A DNA stretch of 53,859 nucleotides from an uncultured Christensenellaceae bacterium (lineage in GTDB: Bacteria > Bacillota > Clostridia > Christensenellales > Pumilibacteraceae), in contig CAJULK010000005.1 in NCBI GenBank assembly GCA_910587455.1, positions 1 through 53,859 on the forward strand, in the 5' to 3' direction. Position numbers and translations under genes: made by a program. The notes under the pieces were generated by a model. That model had not been told where the DNA came from, made no database searches, and saw nothing but the letters and a program-made list of their open reading frames with translations. Of the stretch, positions 33,203 to 42,659 are shown in pieces; positions within the stretch are counted from its first letter, which is position 1, and each line of letters opens with the position of its first letter.

Positions 33203-33231
33203 ATTATACATTGCGGTGTTTGTTTTGTCAA
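33203..33231 (-). promoter_or_regulatory. Promoter of ftsA-ftsZ
   Basis: Minus-strand TTGACA, 17-base spacer, TATAAT: a full consensus match. It gives ftsA-ftsZ a strong start independent of ftsQ. Confidence 0.9.
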
Positions 33232-33254
33232 GTATTAGTGTAAATTTGTACGGA

Positions 33255-34043
33255 TTATTTAACGTAATGCGCGCGGTAGTAATCTTCGCCGTCGTCGGGC
33301 GCATATCCCACCTCGTCGTCGTTCGCACCGCGAGGTCTGATCGTTCCGTTAGATTTGTTTATAGTTAGGTTTGGATCGGAAAACGCACTCCAACATCTTT
33401 CGAAATACGTCGCGAACTTGTCACCTGTATTGTGGATCTCTATCGAACAGCCCGCAGTTGTGCGCACGTACACGTATCCGTCGCGACGCATATCCACAAA
33501 AGCTATGCGTTCGGCTATCTGCCTGTCGTTTAGTCCGAGCGAATACATATATTCGCTTATCTCACCCACTATTCGCCTGTCTAGTCCGTTACTTCCCTGA
33601 AAATAAGCCCCGAGTGTTTTGGACGTCGTTTCTTTGGGTTTGACTTCGAAATGCACGGCGGGCATAGTGTCGGTCACACTGCCTATCTTGCCGTTTGCAT
33701 AGCAATTATAATACTTTCCGCCGTCGAAGTACGAAAACGAATTTTCGTACACGACGTAGTTTACAGTCACTCTGTCGGGGAACTTGCGCTCCACGTTTAT
33801 CACTCCGATATTGGCAAACTTGCTTTCTATTCGGTTCTTAACGGCGGTTTCGTCAATGAAAAACATCGAACTGCTTTTCTCTATGCCCGAAGCCTCGATC
33901 ACCGCTTTGTCGTACTCGCCCGAATTTTGATAATATCCGTAAGCGTCTACGTGACGGACAAGAAAAGTCGCGCCGCACACAACGATAAGTACGACGAGAA
34001 GCCCCACTATGGTAAGCAATATTATCAACTTCTTGTTCCGCAT
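33255..34043 (-). CDS. ftsQ: FtsQ/DivIB-type division protein
   Basis: A 262-residue bitopic membrane protein: short basic N-terminus, one membrane helix (about 5-30), then an extracytoplasmic POTRA-like domain. The block IEKSSSMFFIDETAVKNRIE and the following VERKFPDRVTVNYV are characteristic of FtsQ/DivIB. The C-terminal part is diverged, with an acidic end (DDEVGYAPDDGEDYY). Position between murA and ftsA supports the call. The -10 box ends six bases before the ATG and there is no ribosome binding site, so the message is leaderless from its own promoter. Confidence 0.85.
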   Translation of the reverse strand: MRNKKLIILLTIVGLLVVLIVVCGATFLVRHVDAYGYYQNSGEYDKAVIEASGIEKSSSMFFIDETAVKNRIESKFANIGVINVERKFPDRVTVNYVVYENSFSYFDGGKYYNCYANGKIGSVTDTMPAVHFEVKPKETTSKTLGAYFQGSNGLDRRIVGEISEYMYSLGLNDRQIAERIAFVDMRRDGYVYVRTTAGCSIEIHNTGDKFATYFERCWSAFSDPNLTINKSNGTIRPRGANDDEVGYAPDDGEDYYRAHYVK

Positions 34044-34049
34044 GTATTG

Positions 34050-34078
34050 ATTATATCAAACACGAATATAAAAATCAA
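34050..34078 (-). promoter_or_regulatory. Promoter of ftsQ, leaderless arrangement
   Basis: Minus-strand TTGATT, 17-base spacer, TATAAT, ending six bases before the ATG at 34043. Confidence 0.85.
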
Positions 34079-34226
34079 GTATTTTTATTACAGCCGATAA
34101 TTATTGCATACATAATGGACACGGCGCGCAACAGCCTCGCCGTATCCGAACTTTTTGTCGCGGTATCGTTTTCCGTTCCGCAACATTATATTGACTCGTT
34201 CTTAGTAAAGCCCGCGCACTCCGATG

Positions 34227-35486
34227 TCAATTATCGGTCACTCGCTTTACCGCCGCGCCGAGCGTCGAAAACGCCGATTCTATGTATTCGTAGCCGCGGT
34301 CGATATGCTCCACGCCGTAAACGACAGAACGGCCTTCGGCGGAAAGTGCCGCAACCACAAGCGCCGCACCGCCGCGAAGATCGCACGCCTTGAGCGTAGC
34401 GCCGCGAAGCGTCGGCACGCCGCGAATAACTGCGACCCTGTCTTTTACTGTTATAATCGCGCCCATTTTCGTAAGTTCGGCGGTATACCCGAAACGGTTT
34501 TCGAACAAGTTTTCTACGATCACCGAACTGCCCGAAGCGCGTGCGAGCATGGCGCAAAACTGCGGCTGCATATCGGTCGGGAACGCCGGGTAAACATTAG
34601 TTTCGAGCTTGTGCAACGGGCGCGGTCTGCCTTCCGCAGTTATCCGCACGGAACGCTCGCGCACCGAAATGCGCGCGCCCGTTTTTTTAAGCCGCTCTGT
34701 TATTCCGAAAATGTGATCGGGCACCACGTTGTTTACCGTTATGCTCCCGCCCGCAGCTGCCGCCGCCGCAAGATATGTGCCTGCCGTGATCCTGTCGGGC
34801 ATGGGACGGTATGTCGTTCCGTGCAGTTTTTTTACGCCCGTTACGCTTATTACCGAACCGCCCGCGCCCGATACCTTTCCGCCGAGCGCGTTTATAAAAT
34901 CGGCAAGATCGACTATCTCCGGTTCGCGTGCGGCGTTTACTATGAGCGTTTCGCCGTCCAAGAGCGCCGCTGCCATCATTAAGTTTTCAGTCGCGCCCAC
35001 AGATGCGAAGTCGAGATTTATGACGGCGCTTTTCATATCCGAACCGTCACAGCATATTACGCCGCAATCGTCAACTATCTTTACGGACAAACCTTTCAGT
35101 CCCGATATATGTAAATCTATAGGGCGAAGTCCTATCTCGCACCCGCCAGGATGGCTTATGTACGCGCGTCTGCAACGCGAAAGAATCGAACCCATTATAA
35201 ATATCGACGAGCGCAATTTGCCCGTCAGATCGGAATTTATGACGTTTAGCGCGATGTCGCGGCAGCAAATATGTAAATCATCGCCGATAAACCGAGCGTC
35301 ACAACCCAAATGCCGCATGATATCGAGCATAGCGTAAATGTCGTTTAAGTGCGGACATTTTTCTATGACGATAGGTTCGTCGGTAAGTATGCACGCCGCT
35401 ATTATAGGCAGCGCCGCATTCTTTGCCGTTTGAACGTTTATCTCCCCGTTTAGGGGCAATCCTCCGTCTATGATAAGTTTTTGCAT
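34227..35486 (-). CDS. murA: UDP-N-acetylglucosamine 1-carboxyvinyltransferase MurA
   Basis: Catalyses the first committed step of peptidoglycan synthesis, adding enolpyruvate to UDP-GlcNAc. The 419-residue protein starts MQKLIIDGGLPLNGE and has GAKNAALP-like TAKNAALPIIA, the catalytic loop PGGCEIGLRP with Cys116 (the fosfomycin target) and RPIDLHISGL. I rejected an in-frame extension of 44 residues upstream; the ATG at 35486 has GAGGGTGG before it. Its neighbours ftsQ, ftsA and ftsZ are downstream; about 180 bases and a separate promoter lie between murA and ftsQ. Confidence 0.96.
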   Translation of the reverse strand: MQKLIIDGGLPLNGEINVQTAKNAALPIIAACILTDEPIVIEKCPHLNDIYAMLDIMRHLGCDARFIGDDLHICCRDIALNVINSDLTGKLRSSIFIMGSILSRCRRAYISHPGGCEIGLRPIDLHISGLKGLSVKIVDDCGVICCDGSDMKSAVINLDFASVGATENLMMAAALLDGETLIVNAAREPEIVDLADFINALGGKVSGAGGSVISVTGVKKLHGTTYRPMPDRITAGTYLAAAAAAGGSITVNNVVPDHIFGITERLKKTGARISVRERSVRITAEGRPRPLHKLETNVYPAFPTDMQPQFCAMLARASGSSVIVENLFENRFGYTAELTKMGAIITVKDRVAVIRGVPTLRGATLKACDLRGGAALVVAALSAEGRSVVYGVEHIDRGYEYIESAFSTLGAAVKRVTDN

Positions 35487-35617
35487 ACGCCACCCTCTTA
35501 CTTCTTTTTTAGTATATGAGTGCAAACGTAAAGTCGTGATAACAGTCCGCACATGCGCGCGCACGGAAAATACGGAATATAAAACTATCTTAAACTGTGC
35601 GACTGAAAACTCGCGCA

Positions 35618-35650
35618 CGAAAAAGAGGTCTGCCTCGGCAAACCTCTTTC
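35618..35650 (-). terminator. Terminator of the giant-gene operon
   Basis: Minus-strand AAAGAGGT pairs with ACCTCTTT and is followed by TTTCG. It lies 21 bases after the stop of the 2,303-codon gene and upstream of murA. Confidence 0.8.
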
Positions 35651-35671
35651 GGATTCTGATTATTCTTTGTT

Positions 35672-38600
35672 TTACTCTTCGTCTCCCGACTTGCCGCTCA
35701 ACCGCGCGCGAAGTTTATCGAGAACGAGCTGATTCGCAAGCCTGCGCACCTTATCCGACTGCTCGGTCATTGCGATCGTAGTAAACTCTTGCGGCAGTAT
35801 GTCGCGAAGTATTTCGTCGATCTTATCCTCGCTGACTCCGCCGTCGCCGAGTTGCTCGACAAGCTGTTCCATTATGAGTTTATTCGCTACCTGCTTGGCG
35901 AGTCTGTCCGCAAGATCCATGGCGTCGGTCGTAGACGTAGGATTCAGGCTAAGCTCCGTGTTCGAAGAAAGTTTCTTCGCCTCGCTGTTGATGATAGCGT
36001 CTATATCGACGGTTTCGCCGATAGTGCTCGTGATAAACTCGACCGGTTCTTCCACTTCACCTATCTCTTGAACGGGCGGCTTCGCACTCGCGGGTTTTCT
36101 GCCGCGCCTTGCGCCCGTAGAAGATTTGGAAGCGCTCGTTGAACTTGAAGAAGTCTTTTTCGTGCTCGAAGTATTCTTCTTGACAGACGACTTGGACGTG
36201 CTCGAAGTTCTGCTCGAAGAAGCGGACTTGCTCTTTGTGCCCGTGCCGTTCTTAGATCCGGGCTTTCTGCCGCGCTTTGCGCCCGTGGTCTGTTTTTTGG
36301 GCGATGCCGTCTCGGCTTGAGTTTCCGCCGCCTGCGGTTCGATAATACCAGCTATCTCGTTAAGCTGGTTTTTAAGGTCGGTGAGCGAGTCGGACAGATC
36401 ATCGTCGGCAAGAGCCGCAGCGTCGGCACGTTTTTCATGCTCGGCGAGCGCGGTTATCTCGTCGCCCAAACGAGCTATAGCGTCGAGTATGAGCGCATTC
36501 TCTCTGCTCGGTTTCTCGCTGCTGAGCTGCTCTCTGAGATCGGCAAGCTCGTTGAGGATCGTTTCGTTATCCGAAGCGTTGCCCGTCTGCGTCATTATTT
36601 CGCGAAGCTTTGCCACCTCTTCAGCAACGGCGTCGGTAGACGCGATCTCGGCTTTGAGGCTTTCGATCTCGTCGGTTATTTTGGAGCCTGCATTCTGAGT
36701 GAGATAGTGGTTCTGACGTTCGAGGAGATGCGCCATCTCAGACATGAAGTTGAGCGTCGTAAGATCGGCGTCGCGCTGATTTGCAAGTTCGGTACGCAGC
36801 GAAGCAAGCTCGTCGAGAATCTTATTGTTTGTTGCGTCGTTATTGAGTTTGGCTATACGCGACGCGAGCATGTCGTAAAGATCGTCGCGCTTATCTACCG
36901 CCGCTTTAAGCTCCGCAAGGTCCTCGGCTACGCCCGAAAGATCGGTCGTGGGCACCGATTCGACCTGATCGCGAATGGACGCGAGCTCATCGAGTATGAT
37001 ATTGTTGTAGCTTTCGTAATTGGTCTCGCCCGACGACGGGTCGTTTACGTTTGCCATACTGATAGCAAACAGTTGATCGCGCAGCGACTGAACTTCGTTC
37101 ATGATAGTGTCGTCTGCCTCGCGGTCGGTTTCGCCCGCTATCCGCTTAACGTCCTCGATCTGTTCGCGCAACGTCTGGAATTCGTCGCGAAGCGCCAAAA
37201 TTTCGTTCATTACGCCGAGATCGGGCTCGTCTTTGATCTTCTGCACATCGGCTTTGATAGCCGTTACGTCCTCGGCAACACCGTTAAGACTGTCGGGCGC
37301 GGCTATCATGGATTTAAGCTCGGCTATCTCGTCGCGCAACGCCGCAACTTCCGAAGCGCCGCCGCTTTCTGCCGCCATGGTAGTAAGCGATCTGAGCTGC
37401 GCTATCTCGTCGCGGATCTCGCCGAGTTCGTCCGTATACGAAACAGGTTCGACATATTCGGTATCCGTTTTGACAGAGCTGTTCGCAAGCTCAGCCTTGA
37501 GTCCGCGAATCTCGTCTATAAGCGCCGCATACGAGGTATCGCCGTCGCCCGTCGCAACGGGCGGACGTTCAAGCGACATGTCGCGAATGGCTTCGCGCAG
37601 TTCCGCGAGCTGATACGCGACGGCATCGGCATTTTCCTGTTTGAGTTTTTCGTTTTCCTCGCGCAGTTCGGCAAGTTCGGCTCTGAGTGCCGAAATATCT
37701 TCCGAAACGTCTGCGGGACGAAGTTCGTCGAGCGTCGCTTTTATCTCTTCTATATCGAGCGCAAGCTCGTCGAACCGCGGTTCGTAAGCGCTGCCTGCCG
37801 ACTCGCTTACGTCGTCGCTCGGGACAGCTGTCGTTTCTCTGCCGAGCCTAAGCTCGTCTACGGCTTCCGCAATGCTCGCGACGGCTTCTTTCAGTTCGGA
37901 GATATCATCGGAGTGTACCGCACTTTCCGCAGCTTCTTCTTTAGGTTCTGTCGAGCGAAGTTCGTCGATCATCACACGAAGTTCTTCGATCTGCGCGGTT
38001 ATCACGTCGAGCCTGTCACCGTGATCGATCGCTCCGAGTGCGTCAACGTCGTTTTTAAGATTGATTATCTCGTCGAGAACTACGTTCATGCCGCCGTCCG
38101 CACCGACAACGCCTTCGCCGTCGTCGGAAACCGATACGGTTGTTCTGCGGCTGATAATATCCTTGAGCTCGTCTACATTCTCCGTAAGCGTATTCTGATC
38201 GGCACGAAGCGCGGTGAGCTCGTCGAGAATGACATTCATCTCGTCAGACGCCGCCGATGCCTGCGCCGCGGTTTCTTCGCCATCCGCTTCGGGCATCGCC
38301 GTAGCATTGAGCACTTCGTCTTTAAGCGCAAACACCTCGTCGCGGAGCGACACTATCTCGTTGAGCACAAGATTAAGCTCGCCTTCGGTAGGTTCGGCAA
38401 CGCCGCCTTCCGTATTGGGCGAGAAATTGGCTATATCGTCGCGCAGTGCGCGCAGTTCGTCGAGAATGTTCTCCGACGCGAGTGCGGCAAGCTCATTCTT
38501 AATGGATTCGAGTTCGCCCGAAACATCGTTCTGATCGACAATGCGCGCGGCTTTAACGTCGTCGCGAAGCGACAGTATTTCACCAACGGTGTCGTATTCG

Positions 38601-41600
38601 TCGATACTGTCGATCTTTTCGCGAAGCGCGGCAAGCTCGTCGAGAACGGTCTGCAAGCCGTCTGCCGTAGCCGATACGTCCTCGCCTTCCGCCGAATCGG
38701 CAATCTCGCCGCTTTCGATCACCGACTTTATATAAGCTACATCCGCGGCGAGCGCGTCTATAACGTCCGAATTAACGGGCTGAACGGAAAGTCCGCCGTC
38801 GATTACCGCATTGAGCTTTTCGTTGATGTCGTCGAGCGTTTGCAACACTGCGGAACCGTCGTCGGCTTGCACGTCGGAAGTTTCCGTTACCTGCCCCGCA
38901 TTGGCTTCGACAGCCGCATACAAATCGTTGAGCTGAGATACTATACCGTCAAGCGCGGTATTGATCTCGCCCGTGTTCTGAGCTACCGTTTCGATGTTGC
39001 TCAATCGTTCGCGGATCTCGGATATTTCGGACACGAGCGTATCGCGAGTTTCGTCGTCGATTCCCGCAGCCGCAATAGTGTCGTCGAGTTCGTTGATATG
39101 GATCTCTTCGCGTATACCGGCTACCGCGTCGAGGATTTCCTGTTTATTTGCCTGCGCCGCCGATTCGTATTCTTCTATTTTGTAGGTCAATACGGAAAGG
39201 TCGGGGGCTTGAGCTTCGTCGAGTTTCTGTCTGATATAGACAATATCATCGCTTGCGCCCGAAACGATTTCGCGTATCGCGGACACGTCCTCTTGCGAAC
39301 CGGCGACGGCGGCAAGGCTGTCTATAACCGTATTCGTGTTGTCGCGCACGATTGCGATATCTTCTGCGAGAGCTTCGGGAAGAGCGCCGAGTATTGCGCC
39401 AGTATCCGCACGAAGCGCCGAGATATCGTCTGCAAGCGTTTCGGGAATATCGACGGAAACGTTCTTCTGCGATTCCGCAACGGCATTGACAGCCGCACTC
39501 AGCGAGTTTACCGCCTGAAGAATAGCCGCAACATTGTCGCGCGTGGTTATCACGTCTTCGCTTTGCGGCATTAACGTGAGTGTATCGAGAATAGAGTACG
39601 TGTTGTCGCGTGCGGCAATAAGGTCGTCGGCTTGCGGGAATAACGGAATGGTATCGAGAATGGTATTAAGCCCGTCTTTAAGCTCGACAAGCTCCTCGTC
39701 CGTCAAGCCGTAACTCTGCTCCGCTTCCGGCTCCGAAGCCGCTTCGGCTTCTGCTTCTTCGGCATATGCCGCCTCGGCGTTCTCGAGTTTTTCGAGTACT
39801 GTATTGAGCTTTTCGGTTATGGGCGCCAACGCCTCGAGCGCGGCATTAGCAACATCGTAAGTCGAATTGACGGCGTCGCGCGTCGTTGCCGCATCGTCCG
39901 ACAGCGTGCGCACCGCGCCGAGCGTGTCAGTTACATCCGCACGCAACGACTCGAGCAAGTCGGCACGCGCCGCAACGTCTTCCGACAGCGTGCGCACCGC
40001 ACCGAGCGTGTCCGCAACGTCTACGGGCAGCGCTTCGAGCGCGGCAATACGCACCGACAGATCGTCGAGATAATCGTATATTTTGAGTTTGAGTTCGTTA
40101 TTGTCGTCGCCGCTCGACTCAGACGCACGCCCGCCGTCGGCAAGCGTAAGTTCCGCCTGCTCGCGTATAAACGCAACGTCGTCGAGGAGTTTCTGTCTGT
40201 CCTCTGCCGCTACGTCGGCGTTTGCGGCAACGGCATCGCCTATCGTCGCGATATCGTTGTGAAGTTTTTCGAACGCTTCGTTAAACGACTGCGCGGCAAC
40301 AGCATCCGATATATTGAGTATAGCGTCCTTGATAGCGTCGTTGTCGGCAAGAAGTTCCGCCTTGGCTTGCGCGACTATGTCGGATACGGGAGTCTCGCCG
40401 AGCCTGCCGAGAATGTTCGCTTCCGATTCTATGAGAAGCGCAGAAATATCCTCGTACAGTTTATCGGACTGCGCCGACAGTTCGCCCACTATCGAATTAT
40501 ACTGTTCTACGTTTTCCGCATTATCCCCGCCGATATTCTCGTTATTGTTCATTTCGGCGCGAAGATCGGAAATCTGATTGAGAAATTCCTCTATACCGTC
40601 GAGCTTGTTGCGAATGTATTGAAGATCCTCAAGCGCTGCTTCGTTATCGTCCGTCGCCATTACGCGCTCGCCGTCCGACACTCCGCCGTTTGCGATCTGA
40701 TCGGAAATTTCGACAAGCCGCGTAGACACTTCGAGATAATTGTCGCGGATCTCTTCTATAGCCTGAGCAAGTCCGTCGGTCGCAGATGAAGAATCGAGAC
40801 GCGTTCTCAAATCGTCGATTGCGGCAAGCACTTCGCCGTAATCGACGTTGCCGTTATCGATGTATACCGGCTCCGGTCCGGACTGAACCGATTCGGCAGC
40901 CGCCGATTCGTCGTCATCTCTCGAAAACGCCGCCGTAGCCAAGTCGGTTACGACCGCTTTGATTGCGGCAACTGCACTGAAGAGGCTGTCCTCGTCCACC
41001 GAGCGCACAGGCTTGTACGACGAGGGAATTTCCACTTCGGGAAGTTCCGCCACATCGGAAACGCTGAGTTCCGTTAACCGTGAAAGCGCAGAACGCGCGT
41101 CGGATTCATTAACGGGATTTTCCGCGATCGCGGCTTTGATTTCTTCTACAAGATCGGTATTGTTCGATTCAAACGCATGATCCTGTAAAACATTGAGTTC
41201 GGCCACAAGCTCGGACAAGTAGTCTGTAACGCCTGTCAACGGTGCGCGTTCGATCTTTTCCGTTATACCGAAAAAGCGCTCGGCGCTGTTGCGCTTGGCA
41301 GAGCTGATTGCCTTGCCGCGTTCCGCACAGTAAGCCGCCGCACCGGCAAAACTCGATCTCGTAAGCGGTGTGGCGCGAAGCTCCGCTATCATGCCGTTTA
41401 CGGCAGACAAAAGATCTATTGCGTCGGACTCGCCGCTGTCTGCGAGTTTTTTGGCGTACGCGTACACCTCGAGAAGTTTGTCTTTTAAGTCGGTGTCCTG
41501 CGAGCGAACGTCGAAATTCACTTTCTTGTATTCGGCTATAAGATCGGCAACTGCTTGATTGCGCTTTACGGTAGCCGACGAAGCACTGCCGAGCGCGTTC

Positions 41601-42583
41601 TTTATCTCGTACAGCTGGCGCAAAAGCTCGCTTGTCGCGATATCTACATTGCCGTTATCGGACTCGACGGGCGATGCGGCAACGGATTTGACCGTTATCC
41701 CGCCCTTTTCGTCTATCGCTGTGCGAAGCGAAGCGATTTCGCTCGACAACCGCGAAATTGCTTCGGTATTGATCCCGTCGATATTGTTTGCGGCTTTTCT
41801 GACCGACGATACCGCTCTGTTAAGCTCATCCATGGACGGAAGTGCGTCAAGCTGTTTGCGCAACTGACCCAGCTCGCCCTGTATGCGCGAATCGCTGTCC
41901 TTGGACGCACGCAAAATGGACTCGTTTATCGAAAGCAATTTATCGAAATCGAGAGAGCTTCCGCTCGGCAACTGATTGGCTGTGGTTGATCCGCCCTCAA
42001 TGCGAGCTACCTCCGGCGCTGCCGGAAGCTCACTTTGAGGGCCTGACCCGTTTTTTAGTAGGTCGTCGATCTTATCCTGCAACCGTTTGATTTCCGCATT
42101 GTACTGCGATTCGGCAAAACGCTGATCGCGAACCATGTCGTCTTTAAGCCGAGTAATCTCTTTTTGCATTTCGAGATTGCTTTGATTCTTGGCAAGCTCG
42201 TCGCGCAAACGCGAGATCTCGTTGTACATGATGACCTCACTGTTAGCCGACGGCGCGCCGTTGGGATACACATACGGCATCGGCATCTGAACAGGCATCG
42301 GCATAGGCGGATTGTTGTTCGCCGGAACCATGCCGCGTTTCAGCTCGGCTATTTCGTCGAGAACTTTATTCAGACGGTCGTCGTAGTAATCGTCGTTGTA
42401 ACCGTCGTCGTAATCTTCCTCGTCGTCATAGTCCTCTTCTTCGTCATAGTCCTCGTCGTCGTACTCCTCGTCGTAGTCGTCATAATCTTCGCCGTCGTCG
42501 TATTCCTCGTCGCGCTCGATTAATTCCTCTTCTACGATCTCGTCGTCATCGAGAGAAAAGGTAGTCTTGTCAAGTTCTTCCAT
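35672..42583 (-). CDS. Giant cytoplasmic coiled-coil protein with AT-hook-like motifs
   Basis: A 2,303-residue protein without signal peptide or membrane helix; I recognise no family. Residues 1-75 are extremely acidic (runs of Asp, Glu and Tyr). After a Pro/Met-rich stretch comes a coiled coil of nearly 1,900 residues made of loosely repeated units such as ILDELASLRTEL and EIAELRE, with hardly any proline. Residues about 2060-2165 are basic, Ser/Thr/Lys-rich, with two RGRKP motifs (near 2103 and 2158) that resemble AT-hooks. A helical C-terminal domain of about 140 residues follows. The composition suggests a filament that may bind DNA at one end. It is the last gene of the giant operon, 76 bases after its neighbour, with GAGG before the ATG. 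The Asp/Glu-rich composition is unlike the rest of the window. Confidence 0.75.
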   Translation of the reverse strand: MEELDKTTFSLDDDEIVEEELIERDEEYDDGEDYDDYDEEYDDEDYDEEEDYDDEEDYDDGYNDDYYDDRLNKVLDEIAELKRGMVPANNNPPMPMPVQMPMPYVYPNGAPSANSEVIMYNEISRLRDELAKNQSNLEMQKEITRLKDDMVRDQRFAESQYNAEIKRLQDKIDDLLKNGSGPQSELPAAPEVARIEGGSTTANQLPSGSSLDFDKLLSINESILRASKDSDSRIQGELGQLRKQLDALPSMDELNRAVSSVRKAANNIDGINTEAISRLSSEIASLRTAIDEKGGITVKSVAASPVESDNGNVDIATSELLRQLYEIKNALGSASSATVKRNQAVADLIAEYKKVNFDVRSQDTDLKDKLLEVYAYAKKLADSGESDAIDLLSAVNGMIAELRATPLTRSSFAGAAAYCAERGKAISSAKRNSAERFFGITEKIERAPLTGVTDYLSELVAELNVLQDHAFESNNTDLVEEIKAAIAENPVNESDARSALSRLTELSVSDVAELPEVEIPSSYKPVRSVDEDSLFSAVAAIKAVVTDLATAAFSRDDDESAAAESVQSGPEPVYIDNGNVDYGEVLAAIDDLRTRLDSSSATDGLAQAIEEIRDNYLEVSTRLVEISDQIANGGVSDGERVMATDDNEAALEDLQYIRNKLDGIEEFLNQISDLRAEMNNNENIGGDNAENVEQYNSIVGELSAQSDKLYEDISALLIESEANILGRLGETPVSDIVAQAKAELLADNDAIKDAILNISDAVAAQSFNEAFEKLHNDIATIGDAVAANADVAAEDRQKLLDDVAFIREQAELTLADGGRASESSGDDNNELKLKIYDYLDDLSVRIAALEALPVDVADTLGAVRTLSEDVAARADLLESLRADVTDTLGAVRTLSDDAATTRDAVNSTYDVANAALEALAPITEKLNTVLEKLENAEAAYAEEAEAEAASEPEAEQSYGLTDEELVELKDGLNTILDTIPLFPQADDLIAARDNTYSILDTLTLMPQSEDVITTRDNVAAILQAVNSLSAAVNAVAESQKNVSVDIPETLADDISALRADTGAILGALPEALAEDIAIVRDNTNTVIDSLAAVAGSQEDVSAIREIVSGASDDIVYIRQKLDEAQAPDLSVLTYKIEEYESAAQANKQEILDAVAGIREEIHINELDDTIAAAGIDDETRDTLVSEISEIRERLSNIETVAQNTGEINTALDGIVSQLNDLYAAVEANAGQVTETSDVQADDGSAVLQTLDDINEKLNAVIDGGLSVQPVNSDVIDALAADVAYIKSVIESGEIADSAEGEDVSATADGLQTVLDELAALREKIDSIDEYDTVGEILSLRDDVKAARIVDQNDVSGELESIKNELAALASENILDELRALRDDIANFSPNTEGGVAEPTEGELNLVLNEIVSLRDEVFALKDEVLNATAMPEADGEETAAQASAASDEMNVILDELTALRADQNTLTENVDELKDIISRRTTVSVSDDGEGVVGADGGMNVVLDEIINLKNDVDALGAIDHGDRLDVITAQIEELRVMIDELRSTEPKEEAAESAVHSDDISELKEAVASIAEAVDELRLGRETTAVPSDDVSESAGSAYEPRFDELALDIEEIKATLDELRPADVSEDISALRAELAELREENEKLKQENADAVAYQLAELREAIRDMSLERPPVATGDGDTSYAALIDEIRGLKAELANSSVKTDTEYVEPVSYTDELGEIRDEIAQLRSLTTMAAESGGASEVAALRDEIAELKSMIAAPDSLNGVAEDVTAIKADVQKIKDEPDLGVMNEILALRDEFQTLREQIEDVKRIAGETDREADDTIMNEVQSLRDQLFAISMANVNDPSSGETNYESYNNIILDELASIRDQVESVPTTDLSGVAEDLAELKAAVDKRDDLYDMLASRIAKLNNDATNNKILDELASLRTELANQRDADLTTLNFMSEMAHLLERQNHYLTQNAGSKITDEIESLKAEIASTDAVAEEVAKLREIMTQTGNASDNETILNELADLREQLSSEKPSRENALILDAIARLGDEITALAEHEKRADAAALADDDLSDSLTDLKNQLNEIAGIIEPQAAETQAETASPKKQTTGAKRGRKPGSKNGTGTKSKSASSSRTSSTSKSSVKKNTSSTKKTSSSSTSASKSSTGARRGRKPASAKPPVQEIGEVEEPVEFITSTIGETVDIDAIINSEAKKLSSNTELSLNPTSTTDAMDLADRLAKQVANKLIMEQLVEQLGDGGVSEDKIDEILRDILPQEFTTIAMTEQSDKVRRLANQLVLDKLRARLSGKSGDEE
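39897..40012 (-). repeat. 84-base direct repeat inside the giant coiled-coil gene
   Basis: The 32-base segment starting at 39897 recurs at 39981 with one difference. The 84-base step equals 28 codons, that is four heptads, so the coiled coil grew by in-phase duplication (TLGAVRTLS occurs in both copies). Confidence 0.75.
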
Positions 42584-42659
42584 TAGATGTTCCTCACATT
42601 TAGTTATGTTGGTTGATATTTACTTTCGGCTTTCGCCGCTGTCGAACGAATCGTTCCGA

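Noticed and set aside
35487..35617. A vegetative promoter for murA.
   Set aside because: A TATACT box exists at 35511-35516 (minus strand), but I found no acceptable -35 at 16-18 bases, so I did not list it.
36317..39574. A very long open frame on the plus strand, opposite the giant coiled-coil gene (more than 1,000 codons).
   Set aside because: It is a shadow of the minus-strand gene, whose codon use in a biased Glu/Leu/Asp-rich protein removes stops from the other strand. It has no ribosome binding site and a composition unlike a folded protein. The same holds for other long plus-strand frames opposite the exporter, der and RCC1 genes.
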